Positions 42,907 to 51,176 of a stretch of 64,000 nucleotides of DNA are shown here, piece after piece. The stretch's first letter is position 1, and each line of letters starts with the position of its first letter. A program made the position numbers and the translations under genes. This DNA comes from Kaistella montana (GTDB lineage Bacteria > Bacteroidota > Bacteroidia > Flavobacteriales > Weeksellaceae). The notes beneath the pieces are model-generated. The model was not told the origin of the DNA. It saw only the letters and a list, made by a program, of their open reading frames with translations, and did no database searches. The stretch is taken from assembly GCF_024436175.1 (NCBI RefSeq), contig NZ_JANFQP010000002.1:248001-312000 (forward strand). The letters run 5' to 3'.

Positions 42907-45900
42907 ATGAAGAAGTTTAACGAATATAAAAATCTAGACCTTACCGCTGTTGCCGACCAGGTTTCAAAATTCTGGAATGAGCACGAAACCTTTAAAAAAT
43001 CCGTGGAAACGCGCGCCGGAAAACCGGAATACGTTTTCTACGAAGGACCGCCTTCCGCCAACGGAATGCCGGGAATTCACCACGTGATGGCGAGAGCGCT
43101 GAAAGATATTTTCTGCAGATACCAAACTCAAAACGGAAAACAAGTTTTCCGAAAAGCAGGTTGGGACACTCACGGTTTACCAATAGAATTGGGCGTTGAG
43201 AAAGAATTGGGAATCACCAAAGAAGATATTGGAAAGAAAATTTCGGTGGAAGATTATAACCAAGCTTGTAGAAATGCGGTCATGCGCTACACCGATGTTT
43301 GGAATGATTTAACTGAAAAAATTGGTTATTGGGTAGATCTCGACGATCCTTATATTACCTACGAACCAAAATATATGGAAACCGTTTGGTGGCTTCTGAA
43401 GCAACTTTACGACAAAAAATTATTGTACAAAGGGTACACTATCCAGCCTTATTCTCCCGCTGCAGGAACCGGTTTGAGCTCCCACGAACTCAACCAACCG
43501 GGAACCTATCGCGATGTTTCCGACACCACTGTTGTTGCGCAGTTTAAAGTGAAAAAATTATCAAACGCTTTAAACGAAAAACTGAAAAGCGGAAGCATCA
43601 ATACTGATGAAATTGCCGGTGCTACTTGTGGCGGCGCACTTCATTGGGCAGAATTTGATCAGGAAAACCAACAACCAATTCACATTTTAGCATGGACCAC
43701 AACTCCTTGGACTTTACCTTCCAACACTGCTTTGGCAGTTGGACGAGATATTGAATATGTTTTGGTAAAAACCTTTAATCAATACACTTTCGAGCCGATT
43801 ACTATTATTCTTGCGAAAGTTCTTTTGCAGAAAAATTTTGGTAAAAAATATGCATTGGGGACGGATGAAGATTTCCAAAATTACACTTCGGAATCCAAAG
43901 TTATTCCATATCAAATCTTAGCCGAATTCACCGGGGAGGATCTTGCCGGAACTGAATACGAGCAATTGATTCCGTGGTTTTTACCGGCGGAAAATCCTGA
44001 AAATGCTTTCAAAGTAATTATCGGAGATTTCGTAACCACCGAAGACGGAACCGGAATTGTACACATCGCTCCAACTTTTGGTGCAGACGATGCGCGTGTT
44101 GCCAAGGAAAATGGAATTTCGCCAATGCTCATCAAAGACGAAAACGACAATCTCGTTCCGTTGGTTGATCTGCAAGGAAAATTCATTACAGGAGGGAACA
44201 CACCGGAATTATTTGCCGGAAAATACATCAAAAATGAATATTACGACGCCGGAACCGCTCCCGAAAAATCTTGGGATGTGGAACTCGCAATCCTTTTAAA
44301 AACCGAAAACAAAGCATTTAAGGTTGAAAAATACGTTCACAGCTACCCACATTGCTGGAGAACCGATAAACCAGTTTTGTATTATCCTTTGGATTCTTGG
44401 TTTGTGAAGATGACCGCGGTGAAAAACCGTTTGGTAGAACTCAACGAAACCATCAATTGGAAACCAAAATCTACCGGAGAAGGAAGATTTGCAAATTGGT
44501 TGGAAAACGTGAATGACTGGAATCTTTCCCGTTCAAGATATTGGGGAATTCCGTTGCCAATTTGGCGTAGCGAGGATTTAAAAGAAGAAAAAATCATTGG
44601 ATCTGTAGAAGAATTGATGAAAGAAATTGAAAAATCGATTTCCGCAGGTTTGATGAGCAAAAATCCTTTTGAAGGATTCGAAATCGGAAATATGTCCAAA
44701 GAAAATTATGCGAAAATTGATTTGCATAAAAATATTGTGGATGAAATTACTTTGGTTTCAGATTCAGGAAAAGCAATGAAACGCGAATCTGATCTAATCG
44801 ATGTTTGGTTCGATTCTGGTTCAATGCCTTATGCGCAATTGCATTATCCGTTTGAAAACAAGGAACTTATCGACAACAAAAAAGCCTTCCCGGCCGATTT
44901 TATTGCGGAAGGAGTTGACCAAACAAGAGGTTGGTTTTACACGCTTCACGCGATTGGAACTGCAGTTTTCGATTCTGTAGCTTATAAAAATGTGATGTCG
45001 AACGGTTTGGTTTTGGACAAAAACGGACAGAAAATGTCCAAACGTTTAGGAAATGCCGTGGATCCGTTCACCACTATAGAAAAATATGGTCCTGATGCAA
45101 CGCGTTGGTACATGATTTCGAACGCTAATCCTTGGGAAAACCTGAAATTCGATGTGGAAGGAATCGATGAAGTGAGAAGAAAATTCTTCGGAACTTTATA
45201 CAACACGTATTCGTTTTTCGCGCTTTATGCGAACGTTGACGGATTTAATTATTCGGAAAAAGAAGTTGAGAACCGCCCGGAAATCGACCGTTGGATTCTT
45301 TCTGAACTCAATCTTTTGGTAAAAGAAGTTACTGAATTTTACAATGATTACGAACCGACGAAAGTAGCAAGAGCGATCAATAATTTCGTGAACGATAACT
45401 TAAGCAATTGGTATGTAAGACTTTGCAGAAGACGCTTCTGGAAAGGCGAATATACTGATGATAAAATTTCGGCTTACCAAACTTTATATACTTGCCTTGA
45501 AACAATTGCGAAAATTTCGGCGCCGATTGCTCCGTTTTTCATGGATCAACTTTTCCAAGATTTAAACAAAATTACAGGGAAAGATGCGGCAGAATCTGTG
45601 CATTTAACCAATTTCCCGATTGCTGATGAAAGTTTAATCGATCAAGATTTGGTAGAAAAAACGCATTTGGCACAACAAATCACTTCGATGGTGTTCTCTT
45701 TAAGAAAGAAAGAAAACATCAAAGTTCGTCAACCATTGCAAAAAGTGATGATTCCTGTTTTGGATGCGAAAACGGAAACTCAAATTTTGGCGGTTTCTGA
45801 ATTGATTAAACAAGAAGTAAACGTAAAAGAACTCGTTCTCATCAATGCTGATGAAGCTTCGCACTTGATCGTAAAACAAATTAAACCGAATTTCAAAACT

Positions 45901-46380
45901 TTAGGTTCCCGACTCGGAAAAGACATGAAAACCGTTGGTGCGGAAATTTCCAATTTGGATTCAGCGCAAATTTCTACTTTAGAAAAAGAAGGAAAAATAA
46001 CCATTCAAGGTTACGAAATCACGACAGATGATGTAGAAATCTTCACCAAAGATATTCCGGGATGGACAGTTGCCAACGAAGGAAAAATGACTGTGGCATT
46101 AGATTTGACAATAACTGCCGAACTGAAAGCTGAAGGAATCGCAAGAGAATTCATCAACCGAATTCAGAATTTAAGAAAAGACAAGAATTTCGATTTAACC
46201 GACAGAATTTCCATTGAAATAGAGGCAAATTCTCCTTTCGAAACAGAACTTATTAACAATAATGCATATATTTCGGAAGAAGTATTGTCAGATAAAATAG
46301 AAATTGTAAATTCACTATCGATTTTTGACGAAATTGAAATCGATGATGAAAAATTCAAAATAAATATTAATAAAATATGA
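42907..46380 (+). CDS. ileS: Isoleucine--tRNA ligase
   Basis: 1157 aa class I synthetase. The HIGH-type motif is PSANGMPGIHH at ~45-57, and the KMSKS-type motif is NGQKMSKRLGN near residue 703. The CP1 editing domain (~185-400) with TTPWTLPSNTALAV lies between. A C-terminal anticodon-binding and extension region follows; no zinc finger was evident. The frame extends to TTG 42892, but ATG 42907 (MKKFNEYKNLDL) fits known starts. First gene of the ileS-dksA-like-lspA run. Confidence 0.97.
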   Translation: MKKFNEYKNLDLTAVADQVSKFWNEHETFKKSVETRAGKPEYVFYEGPPSANGMPGIHHVMARALKDIFCRYQTQNGKQVFRKAGWDTHGLPIELGVEKELGITKEDIGKKISVEDYNQACRNAVMRYTDVWNDLTEKIGYWVDLDDPYITYEPKYMETVWWLLKQLYDKKLLYKGYTIQPYSPAAGTGLSSHELNQPGTYRDVSDTTVVAQFKVKKLSNALNEKLKSGSINTDEIAGATCGGALHWAEFDQENQQPIHILAWTTTPWTLPSNTALAVGRDIEYVLVKTFNQYTFEPITIILAKVLLQKNFGKKYALGTDEDFQNYTSESKVIPYQILAEFTGEDLAGTEYEQLIPWFLPAENPENAFKVIIGDFVTTEDGTGIVHIAPTFGADDARVAKENGISPMLIKDENDNLVPLVDLQGKFITGGNTPELFAGKYIKNEYYDAGTAPEKSWDVELAILLKTENKAFKVEKYVHSYPHCWRTDKPVLYYPLDSWFVKMTAVKNRLVELNETINWKPKSTGEGRFANWLENVNDWNLSRSRYWGIPLPIWRSEDLKEEKIIGSVEELMKEIEKSISAGLMSKNPFEGFEIGNMSKENYAKIDLHKNIVDEITLVSDSGKAMKRESDLIDVWFDSGSMPYAQLHYPFENKELIDNKKAFPADFIAEGVDQTRGWFYTLHAIGTAVFDSVAYKNVMSNGLVLDKNGQKMSKRLGNAVDPFTTIEKYGPDATRWYMISNANPWENLKFDVEGIDEVRRKFFGTLYNTYSFFALYANVDGFNYSEKEVENRPEIDRWILSELNLLVKEVTEFYNDYEPTKVARAINNFVNDNLSNWYVRLCRRRFWKGEYTDDKISAYQTLYTCLETIAKISAPIAPFFMDQLFQDLNKITGKDAAESVHLTNFPIADESLIDQDLVEKTHLAQQITSMVFSLRKKENIKVRQPLQKVMIPVLDAKTETQILAVSELIKQEVNVKELVLINADEASHLIVKQIKPNFKTLGSRLGKDMKTVGAEISNLDSAQISTLEKEGKITIQGYEITTDDVEIFTKDIPGWTVANEGKMTVALDLTITAELKAEGIAREFINRIQNLRKDKNFDLTDRISIEIEANSPFETELINNNAYISEEVLSDKIEIVNSLSIFDEIEIDDEKFKININKI

Positions 46381-46446
46381 CGGGGTAAAATGTGATGGCG
46401 TGATGAAAATAGCGCAATATGATCCTCCAATAAACACATTAAAATT

Positions 46447-46827
46447 ATGGCAGACGAAAGACAACGTTATAGTGACGAAGATTTGAAAGAGTTCAAAGAA
46501 CTTATTCAGCAAAAAATAGAAAAAGCAGAAAGAGATTTAATGCTGATCCGAGAAAGTTTTATCAACGACCAAAATAATGGGACTGATGATACTTCGCCTA
46601 CCTTCAAAGCGTTTGAGGAAGGTGCAGAAACATTGAGCAAAGAACAAAACGCCATTTTAGCAGGAAGACAAGAAAAGTTTGTCCGCGACCTAAAAAATGC
46701 GCTAATCCGCATCGAAAATAAAACTTACGGAATCTGCAGAGTAACCGGAAAACTAATCGGAAAAGATAGATTGAGAGCGGTTCCTCACGCAACATTAAGC
46801 ATTGAAGCAAAGAATTTACAAAGATAA
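46447..46827 (+). CDS. TraR/DksA family protein without the full zinc finger
   Basis: 126 aa. A helical coiled-coil (~10-85) leads into YGICRVTGKLIGKDRLRAVPHATLSIEAK (~96-124). DksA of E. coli has four Cys here; this protein keeps one, the others being Thr, His/Ala and Ala-like positions. The acidic tip residues of E. coli DksA are replaced by ESFINDQNNGTDDTSP (~37-52). DksA acts on RNA polymerase in the secondary channel with ppGpp; whether this variant does is unknown. It sits 66 bases after ileS. Confidence 0.88.
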   Translation: MADERQRYSDEDLKEFKELIQQKIEKAERDLMLIRESFINDQNNGTDDTSPTFKAFEEGAETLSKEQNAILAGRQEKFVRDLKNALIRIENKTYGICRVTGKLIGKDRLRAVPHATLSIEAKNLQR

Positions 46828-46828
46828 T

Positions 46829-46900
46829 ATTGTACATCGTACCCACTAAATTGTGCAAGGCGCCATGTTTTTCAAAGAACATTGTACCTTGTACATTTTA
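46829..46900. repeat. Degenerate TTGTACA-type repeats between the DksA-like gene and the 66-aa gene
   Basis: Imperfect direct and inverted copies of TTGTAC(A/C) (46832, 46882 and 46893 regions) in a 93-base gap. Similar simple TGTACA-rich stretches occur between flavobacterial genes as far as I recall. No known function. Confidence 0.4.
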
Positions 46901-46920
46901 TATGTCATAAAAACTGAAAA

Positions 46921-47121
46921 ATGGAATCATTAGTAGTTCACCCAAAAAATCAAATGGAGCTCAACGCACTGAAAAGTACGCTGAAGGAAATGGGAATCCG
47001 ATTTGAAAAATTTCATACCAGAAATACCAAAACTGCTCCAAAGCAAGACCCGAAAGCCGCTCCGAGAAAAGAATCGAAACCTGCGAGAAATTTTAAAGAA
47101 AAACCAAAGACGGATTTGTAA
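46921..47121 (+). CDS. Small hypothetical protein, basic tail
   Basis: 66 aa. The N-terminal half MESLVVHPKNQMELNALKSTLKEMGIRFEK looks like the short beta-alpha unit of antitoxin-like DUF2683 proteins. The C-terminal half is Lys/Pro/Arg-rich and probably disordered. No toxin gene is next to it. Its TAA shares a base with the lspA ATG (TAATG), so lspA is translationally coupled to it. Function not known. Confidence 0.7.
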   Translation: MESLVVHPKNQMELNALKSTLKEMGIRFEKFHTRNTKTAPKQDPKAAPRKESKPARNFKEKPKTDL

Positions 47122-47759
47122 TGAAGAAAATAGCATTCATCACTTTAATCATCTTATTAATCGATCAGATCTCCAAATTCTACATCAAAACCCATTTCCA
47201 ATTGGGTGAAAGTGTGGATGTTTTCCCTGGTTTTAAACTGACTTTCGTAGAAAATCCGGGAATGGCTTACGGATTTCATTTCGGTGGATTGATCGGGAAA
47301 TATTTCCTTGTGATTGTAAGGATATTTTTAATCGGCGGAATGGTTTATCTCTTCATAAAATGGTTGAAAGAAGGCGCTTCCAACTACCTCATCATTCCTA
47401 TGGCAATAATTTTCGCCGGCGCTATCGGGAATCTGATTGACGGAATGTTCTACGGAATGATTTTCGACAGCGGAACCGTTTTCGACGAAAGTGTAGGAAG
47501 ATGGATTGATTACGGCGGCGTTTCGAAAGTGGTGGAATTCGGCAACGGTTACTCTACTTTCATGAAAGGTTGCGTAGTTGATATGCTGCATTTTCCGCTT
47601 GTAAATTGGAATGTACCGGAAAGTTGGCCACTGATCGGTGGTAAACATATCGAGTTTTTCAAATACATTTTCAATGTTGCAGATTCTGCAATTACAGTAG
47701 GCGCTTTGCTTTTACTTATTTTCAGAAAGAAAGCTTTCCCTGACGGATTTGAACTTTAA
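47121..47759 (+). CDS. lspA: Lipoprotein signal peptidase with an extra loop
   Basis: 212 aa, inner-membrane aspartic protease that removes signal peptides from prolipoproteins. Catalytic Asp154 (CVVDMLHFP) and Asp188 (FNVADSAIT) are present, as are DQISK (~15-19) and ENPGMAYG (~44-51). It is ~50 residues longer than E. coli LspA because of an insertion at ~109-150 between GNLIDG and VVD, rich in Gly, Asp and Val. The window contains several lipoproteins that it would process. Confidence 0.94.
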   Translation: MKKIAFITLIILLIDQISKFYIKTHFQLGESVDVFPGFKLTFVENPGMAYGFHFGGLIGKYFLVIVRIFLIGGMVYLFIKWLKEGASNYLIIPMAIIFAGAIGNLIDGMFYGMIFDSGTVFDESVGRWIDYGGVSKVVEFGNGYSTFMKGCVVDMLHFPLVNWNVPESWPLIGGKHIEFFKYIFNVADSAITVGALLLLIFRKKAFPDGFEL

Positions 47760-47781
47760 ATAAAATCATTCACCAATATTT

Positions 47782-47812
47782 GAAACTTCAGCCAATTGTC
47801 TGGAGTTTTTTA
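47782..47812 (+). terminator. Terminator of the lspA operon
   Basis: AAACTTCAG / CTGGAGTTT stem (one G-U pair) followed by six T. Confidence 0.75.
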
Positions 47813-47826
47813 ATTCCCTATTTTTG
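47796..47826 (+). promoter_or_regulatory. Promoter of trpS
   Basis: TTG (47796-47798), 20-base spacer, TATTTTTG (47819-47826). The upstream box overlaps the lspA terminator loop. Confidence 0.55.
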
Positions 47827-47880
47827 TTGAGTTTTTTAATGAAAACCAATTAACAGAAATTTATCCCTGAAATACACAAC

Positions 47881-48849
47881 ATGTCAAGAATACTTACCGG
47901 AATACAGGCAACAGGAACACCACATTTGGGAAACCTTTTGGGAGCAATTATCCCTGCAATAGAACTCTCCAAACAATCTGAAAACGAATCGTTTTTGTTC
48001 ATCGCCAACATGCATTCTTTAACCCAAATAAAAAATGCAGAAGAACTAAAGAAAAACACTTACGAAATCGCTGCAGCGTGGCTTGCTTGTGGTTTAGATA
48101 CTGAAAAAACCTATTTCTACCGTCAAAGCGACATTCCGGAAGTTTGCGAACTTTCTTGGTATCTTTCGTGTTTTTTCCCTTATCAAAGACTTACTTTGGC
48201 GCATTCATTTAAAGATAAAGCCGATCGTTTGGAGGATGTGAATGCCGGACTTTTCACTTATCCGGTTCTGATGGCTGCAGATATTTTGCTTTATGATGCG
48301 GAAATTGTTCCCGTAGGAAAAGACCAACTCCAACATTTGGAAATGGCGAGAGATATGGGAGCGAGATTTAATCACCAAATGGGAGAAGTTTTCGTGTTGC
48401 CGAAAGCCGAGCTGCAAGAAGACACGAAATACGTTCCCGGAACCGATGGCAATAAAATGAGCAAATCGAGAGGGAACATCATCAATATTTTCCTTCCGGA
48501 AAAAGAACTAAAAAAACAGGTAATGGGAATTGAAACCGATTCCAAATCTTTGGAAGAGCCAAAAGATCCTGAAACCGACAAAGTTTTTGCTTTGTATGAA
48601 CTGATCGCAAGTCCTGAAGAAACCGAAGTTTTAAGACAAAAATATCTTGTCGGAAATTTTGGTTACGGACATGCTAAAAATGAACTTTTAAGCTTAATTC
48701 TCACCAAATACGCAAAGGAAAGAGAACTCTTCAGTTATTACATGAATAACCTGAACGAACTTGAAGAAAAACTGCAGCAAGGCGCTGAAAAAACTAGAAA
48801 AATTGCTTCAGATACTTTGAAAAAAGCAAGAGAAAGTCTAGGCATGTAA
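47881..48849 (+). CDS. trpS: Tryptophan--tRNA ligase
   Basis: 322 aa class I synthetase. HIGH-type motif GTPHLGN at 12-18; KMSKS in DGNKMSKSRGN at ~190-200. Normal length. Single-gene unit. No T-box or trp leader peptide is visible in the 120 bases upstream. Confidence 0.97.
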   Translation: MSRILTGIQATGTPHLGNLLGAIIPAIELSKQSENESFLFIANMHSLTQIKNAEELKKNTYEIAAAWLACGLDTEKTYFYRQSDIPEVCELSWYLSCFFPYQRLTLAHSFKDKADRLEDVNAGLFTYPVLMAADILLYDAEIVPVGKDQLQHLEMARDMGARFNHQMGEVFVLPKAELQEDTKYVPGTDGNKMSKSRGNIINIFLPEKELKKQVMGIETDSKSLEEPKDPETDKVFALYELIASPEETEVLRQKYLVGNFGYGHAKNELLSLILTKYAKERELFSYYMNNLNELEEKLQQGAEKTRKIASDTLKKARESLGM

Positions 48850-48891
48850 TTTCTATACGAATTACGCGAATTTTTTCGAATTTCACGAATT
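48850..48891. repeat. Degenerate ACGAATT repeats
   Basis: Four imperfect units in a row between 48857 and 48891: ACGAATT, GCGAATT, TCGAATTT, ACGAATTA. Simple arrays of this kind are, as I recall, frequent in flavobacterial intergenic DNA. Confidence 0.45.
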
Positions 48892-48931
48892 AAAAACCCT
48901 TTCGAACATTGATTCTGAAAGGGTTTTTGTT
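48890..48931. terminator. Convergent terminator between trpS and the HAD gene
   Basis: Perfect 12-bp stem AAAAACCCTTTC / GAAAGGGTTTTT with A and T runs on both sides. Confidence 0.9.
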
Positions 48932-48932
48932 T

Positions 48933-49628
48933 TTATAATAAATCTTTGAGTTCGGATAATTTTTTGATGACTTCCACCTCTTCTGCTTGGTAATTATCAT
49001 TAAAAACATCAAAGAAAACAACCTTCAAACCGAAAGATTTTCCACCTTCGACGTCCGCAATCCAATCGTCGCCGATCATCATGCTTTCTTCTTTTTTCGC
49101 ACCGGCTTTGTTCAAAGCGTATTCGTAAACTTCTGGGTGAGGTTTTCGAACATTAATTTCATCGGCACTGGTGATGGTTTTAAAATAATTTTGAATGCCG
49201 GAAAGTTCACATTTTCGGGCGGTAACTTCTTTGAAACCATTAGAAAGAATATGAAGTTGATAATTTTTCCCCAAAAGATATTCTAACAAATCGAATGCAC
49301 CTTCTACAAGATCATTGTAATTGAGGATTTCATCGAGGAAATTGTCTTCAAAAAGTTGCGCCAATTCAAAATCATCAATCCCAAAAAACAGGAAAGAATC
49401 GTAGAATCGATGTTTTCTGAGGTATTCTTTATCGATTTCTCCGTCTCGAATTTGCTCCCAAAGTCTTTCATTAATAGTGAAATACTCTCGGTGAAAATCT
49501 TCGAAATTGAGGTTGTATTTATCGCTTACGTTTTTTCTTGCGAAAATATCTTTTAGGGTAAGATAGGCATTGCGGCGGTGATCCCAAAGGGTATTGTCGA
49601 GATCAAAAAAAATGTGCTGAATTTTCAT
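48933..49628 (-). CDS. HAD hydrolase, YjjG-type noncanonical pyrimidine nucleotidase
   Basis: 231 aa. HAD motif I FFDLDNTLWDH at 6-16 (nucleophile Asp8, acid Asp10), motif II ILSNG (~118), motif III Lys in NVRKPHPEVYEYAL, motif IV MIGDDWIADVEGG. The layout follows YjjG, a 5'-nucleotidase that removes odd pyrimidine nucleotides. The open frame begins at TTG 49637, but that codon is part of the TAAATTTG box (49635-49642), so ATG 49628 (MKIQHIFFDL) is used. Confidence 0.88.
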   Translation of the reverse strand: MKIQHIFFDLDNTLWDHRRNAYLTLKDIFARKNVSDKYNLNFEDFHREYFTINERLWEQIRDGEIDKEYLRKHRFYDSFLFFGIDDFELAQLFEDNFLDEILNYNDLVEGAFDLLEYLLGKNYQLHILSNGFKEVTARKCELSGIQNYFKTITSADEINVRKPHPEVYEYALNKAGAKKEESMMIGDDWIADVEGGKSFGLKVVFFDVFNDNYQAEEVEVIKKLSELKDLL

Positions 49629-49634
49629 ACAGCA

Positions 49635-49642
49635 CAAATTTA
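49635..49642 (-). promoter_or_regulatory. Promoter -7 box of the HAD gene
   Basis: TAAATTTG on the minus strand, immediately upstream of the chosen start. Confidence 0.5.
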
Positions 49643-49654
49643 AGTAAATTAAGA

Positions 49655-49789
49655 TTAGTTCTTGGAAACAATTTGATTTTTGGTTTTGGTTTTCAAAACC
49701 GCCATACTTTTAGAGTAACTCAATAAGAAATCGATGGTTTGTTTTTTTGGTTTCAAAAGTTTTTCGTTTAAAATGTCATTTTTTTTCAT
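49655..49789 (-). CDS. Small ORF, 44-aa basic protein
   Basis: ATG at 49789 to TAA at 49655; starts MKKNDILNEKLLKPKKQTID and continues FLLSYSKSMAVLKTKTKNQI to VSKN. Rich in Lys, one amphipathic helix in the middle (TIDFLLSYSKSM). It lies 46 bases after the sigma-factor gene on the same strand and could share its transcript. It fills a gap that would otherwise be empty, and the codons look native. I recall similar short proteins in Chryseobacterium, but not by name. Function unknown. Confidence 0.6.
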   Translation of the reverse strand: MKKNDILNEKLLKPKKQTIDFLLSYSKSMAVLKTKTKNQIVSKN

Positions 49790-49835
49790 AGGCGAAAAAA
49801 GTTATTTCCCTAAAAACGAAAGTTTATTTAAAATA

Positions 49836-50429
49836 TTATGATCTTGTTAAAATAATCTTATGTTCATCCATTATTTTTCTTAAGTTGATTAGAGCATATC
49901 TTACTCTTCCTAGTGTTGTGTTGATGCTGGTATTAGTTTGATCGGCAATTTCCTTAAAACTAAGTCCATCGAAAAACCTTAATCTGATGACTTCTTGTTG
50001 GTTTTCAGGAAGGTAAACGAGCATTTTCATCAGATCACTTTCAATTTGTTGACTCACCATTTTTTCTTCGATGTTTTCTTCTTTCCCTGCAATAAGGTCG
50101 AAAATCGAATATTCTTCATAATCATAAGAAGTTTCAGAAACTTTAATGTGCTTCGATTTCAGACGGAAGTGATCGATGATGAGATTATGAGCAATTCTTT
50201 TAGCCCAGAGAATAAATTTGCCTTCTTCGTTGTAGCGGCCTTCTTTCAGGGTAATGATAATTTTCATGAAAGTATCCTGGAAAATATCGTTGGCCAAATC
50301 TTCATCCATTAATTTATAATAGATAAAAGAAAAAAGATCTTTTTGGTGTCTTTCAATCAATACATGGAGGGCTCTTTCGTTTCCCTCCCGATATTCCGTG
50401 ATCAACCAGCTATCAGTTTTATAATTCAT
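49836..50429 (-). CDS. RNA polymerase sigma factor, sigma-70 family (ECF type)
   Basis: 197 aa. Region 2 at ~20-95 (HVLIERHQKDLFSFIYYKLMDEDLANDIFQDTFMKI, then WAKRIAHNLIIDHFR) and region 4 at ~135-190 (LPENQQEVIRLRFFDGLSFKEIADQTNTSINTTLGRVRYAL). No regions 1 or 3, so extracytoplasmic-function size class. No anti-sigma gene follows; a 44-aa ORF does. A secreted small barrel-like protein lies upstream on the same strand. Confidence 0.93.
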   Translation of the reverse strand: MNYKTDSWLITEYREGNERALHVLIERHQKDLFSFIYYKLMDEDLANDIFQDTFMKIIITLKEGRYNEEGKFILWAKRIAHNLIIDHFRLKSKHIKVSETSYDYEEYSIFDLIAGKEENIEEKMVSQQIESDLMKMLVYLPENQQEVIRLRFFDGLSFKEIADQTNTSINTTLGRVRYALINLRKIMDEHKIILTRS

Positions 50430-50605
50430 AACTCTTCTGTTTTTACCTAAACTTTATTCCCAATTGTTATAATCAGGTTTTTACAATTTTGGTGGAGAAT
50501 AAGAAGTAGAGTTTTGTTTGATAATTCTGGTTTTGTAAAGGATTGTAAAAATAGTAAAAAAGTTAATACTTTATCAAAAAGATTGAAATATTTACTGAAA
50601 ACTAC

Positions 50606-51094
50606 CTATTTCAATAAATCATGTAACATGACTAATGGCAAATTGATGGTGAAATTGAAATTCAATCCTTTCAATTCTTTCCCATTAATACCCGATTGGT
50701 CAATAGGAAAAGCGTATCCGCCGGTAAGATCGATAATTCCGAATAAGGAGGCTCCGATCTTAGGAGCTGCGTATTTGGTAGTGATTTCCGCACCTGCAAG
50801 GAAGTAATAAGAGTGATAAAGATCTACATTTCTTTCAAAATTGATCAAAATATCCCCTTGAACTTTCGGCATGATTGCAAAATCGCTGTTAGCAACTCCC
50901 ATCAATGCAGATGCTCCTAAACGGTAAATCATATCATCATTATTCAAAAAAAGCAGTCTTCCACCAATTTCTCCGAAGCTTTGGTTTTGGTAAACATATC
51001 CGGCATGAATCATTTTATGCACCGTCATTTGTGCTTTCGCTGAAGTTGTCGAAAGAATCATCATTAAAATTGAAAAAACCAAAATTTTCTTCAT
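50606..51094 (-). CDS. Hypothetical secreted protein, beta-rich
   Basis: 162 aa. Signal peptide MKKILVFSILMMILSTTSAKA, cleaved near AQ. The mature part has short amphipathic strands (IHAGYVYQNQSFGEIGGRLLFL, YYFLAGAEITTKYAAPKIGASLFGIIDLTGGYAFP) that suggest a small outer-membrane barrel. Not recognised by name. An in-frame ATG 9 bases upstream (51103) is possible; Met 51094 gives the cleaner signal peptide. Confidence 0.78.
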   Translation of the reverse strand: MKKILVFSILMMILSTTSAKAQMTVHKMIHAGYVYQNQSFGEIGGRLLFLNNDDMIYRLGASALMGVANSDFAIMPKVQGDILINFERNVDLYHSYYFLAGAEITTKYAAPKIGASLFGIIDLTGGYAFPIDQSGINGKELKGLNFNFTINLPLVMLHDLLK

Positions 51095-51123
51095 AAGTTC
51101 CATTTATCGCTGCGGTAAAGTTA

Positions 51124-51162
51124 AAAAAAACTGCTTTATCGTTTTGGATAAAGCAGTTTAAA
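51124..51162 (-). terminator. Terminator of metK
   Basis: Perfect 13-bp stem AAACTGCTTTATC / GATAAAGCAGTTT followed by a T run on the minus strand. Confidence 0.9.
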
Positions 51163-51176
51163 TATTTTTAAAAAAA

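Noticed and set aside
46921-47121. Antitoxin of a toxin-antitoxin pair
   Set aside because: The N-terminal half is antitoxin-like, but no toxin gene is adjacent and the gene is coupled to lspA.
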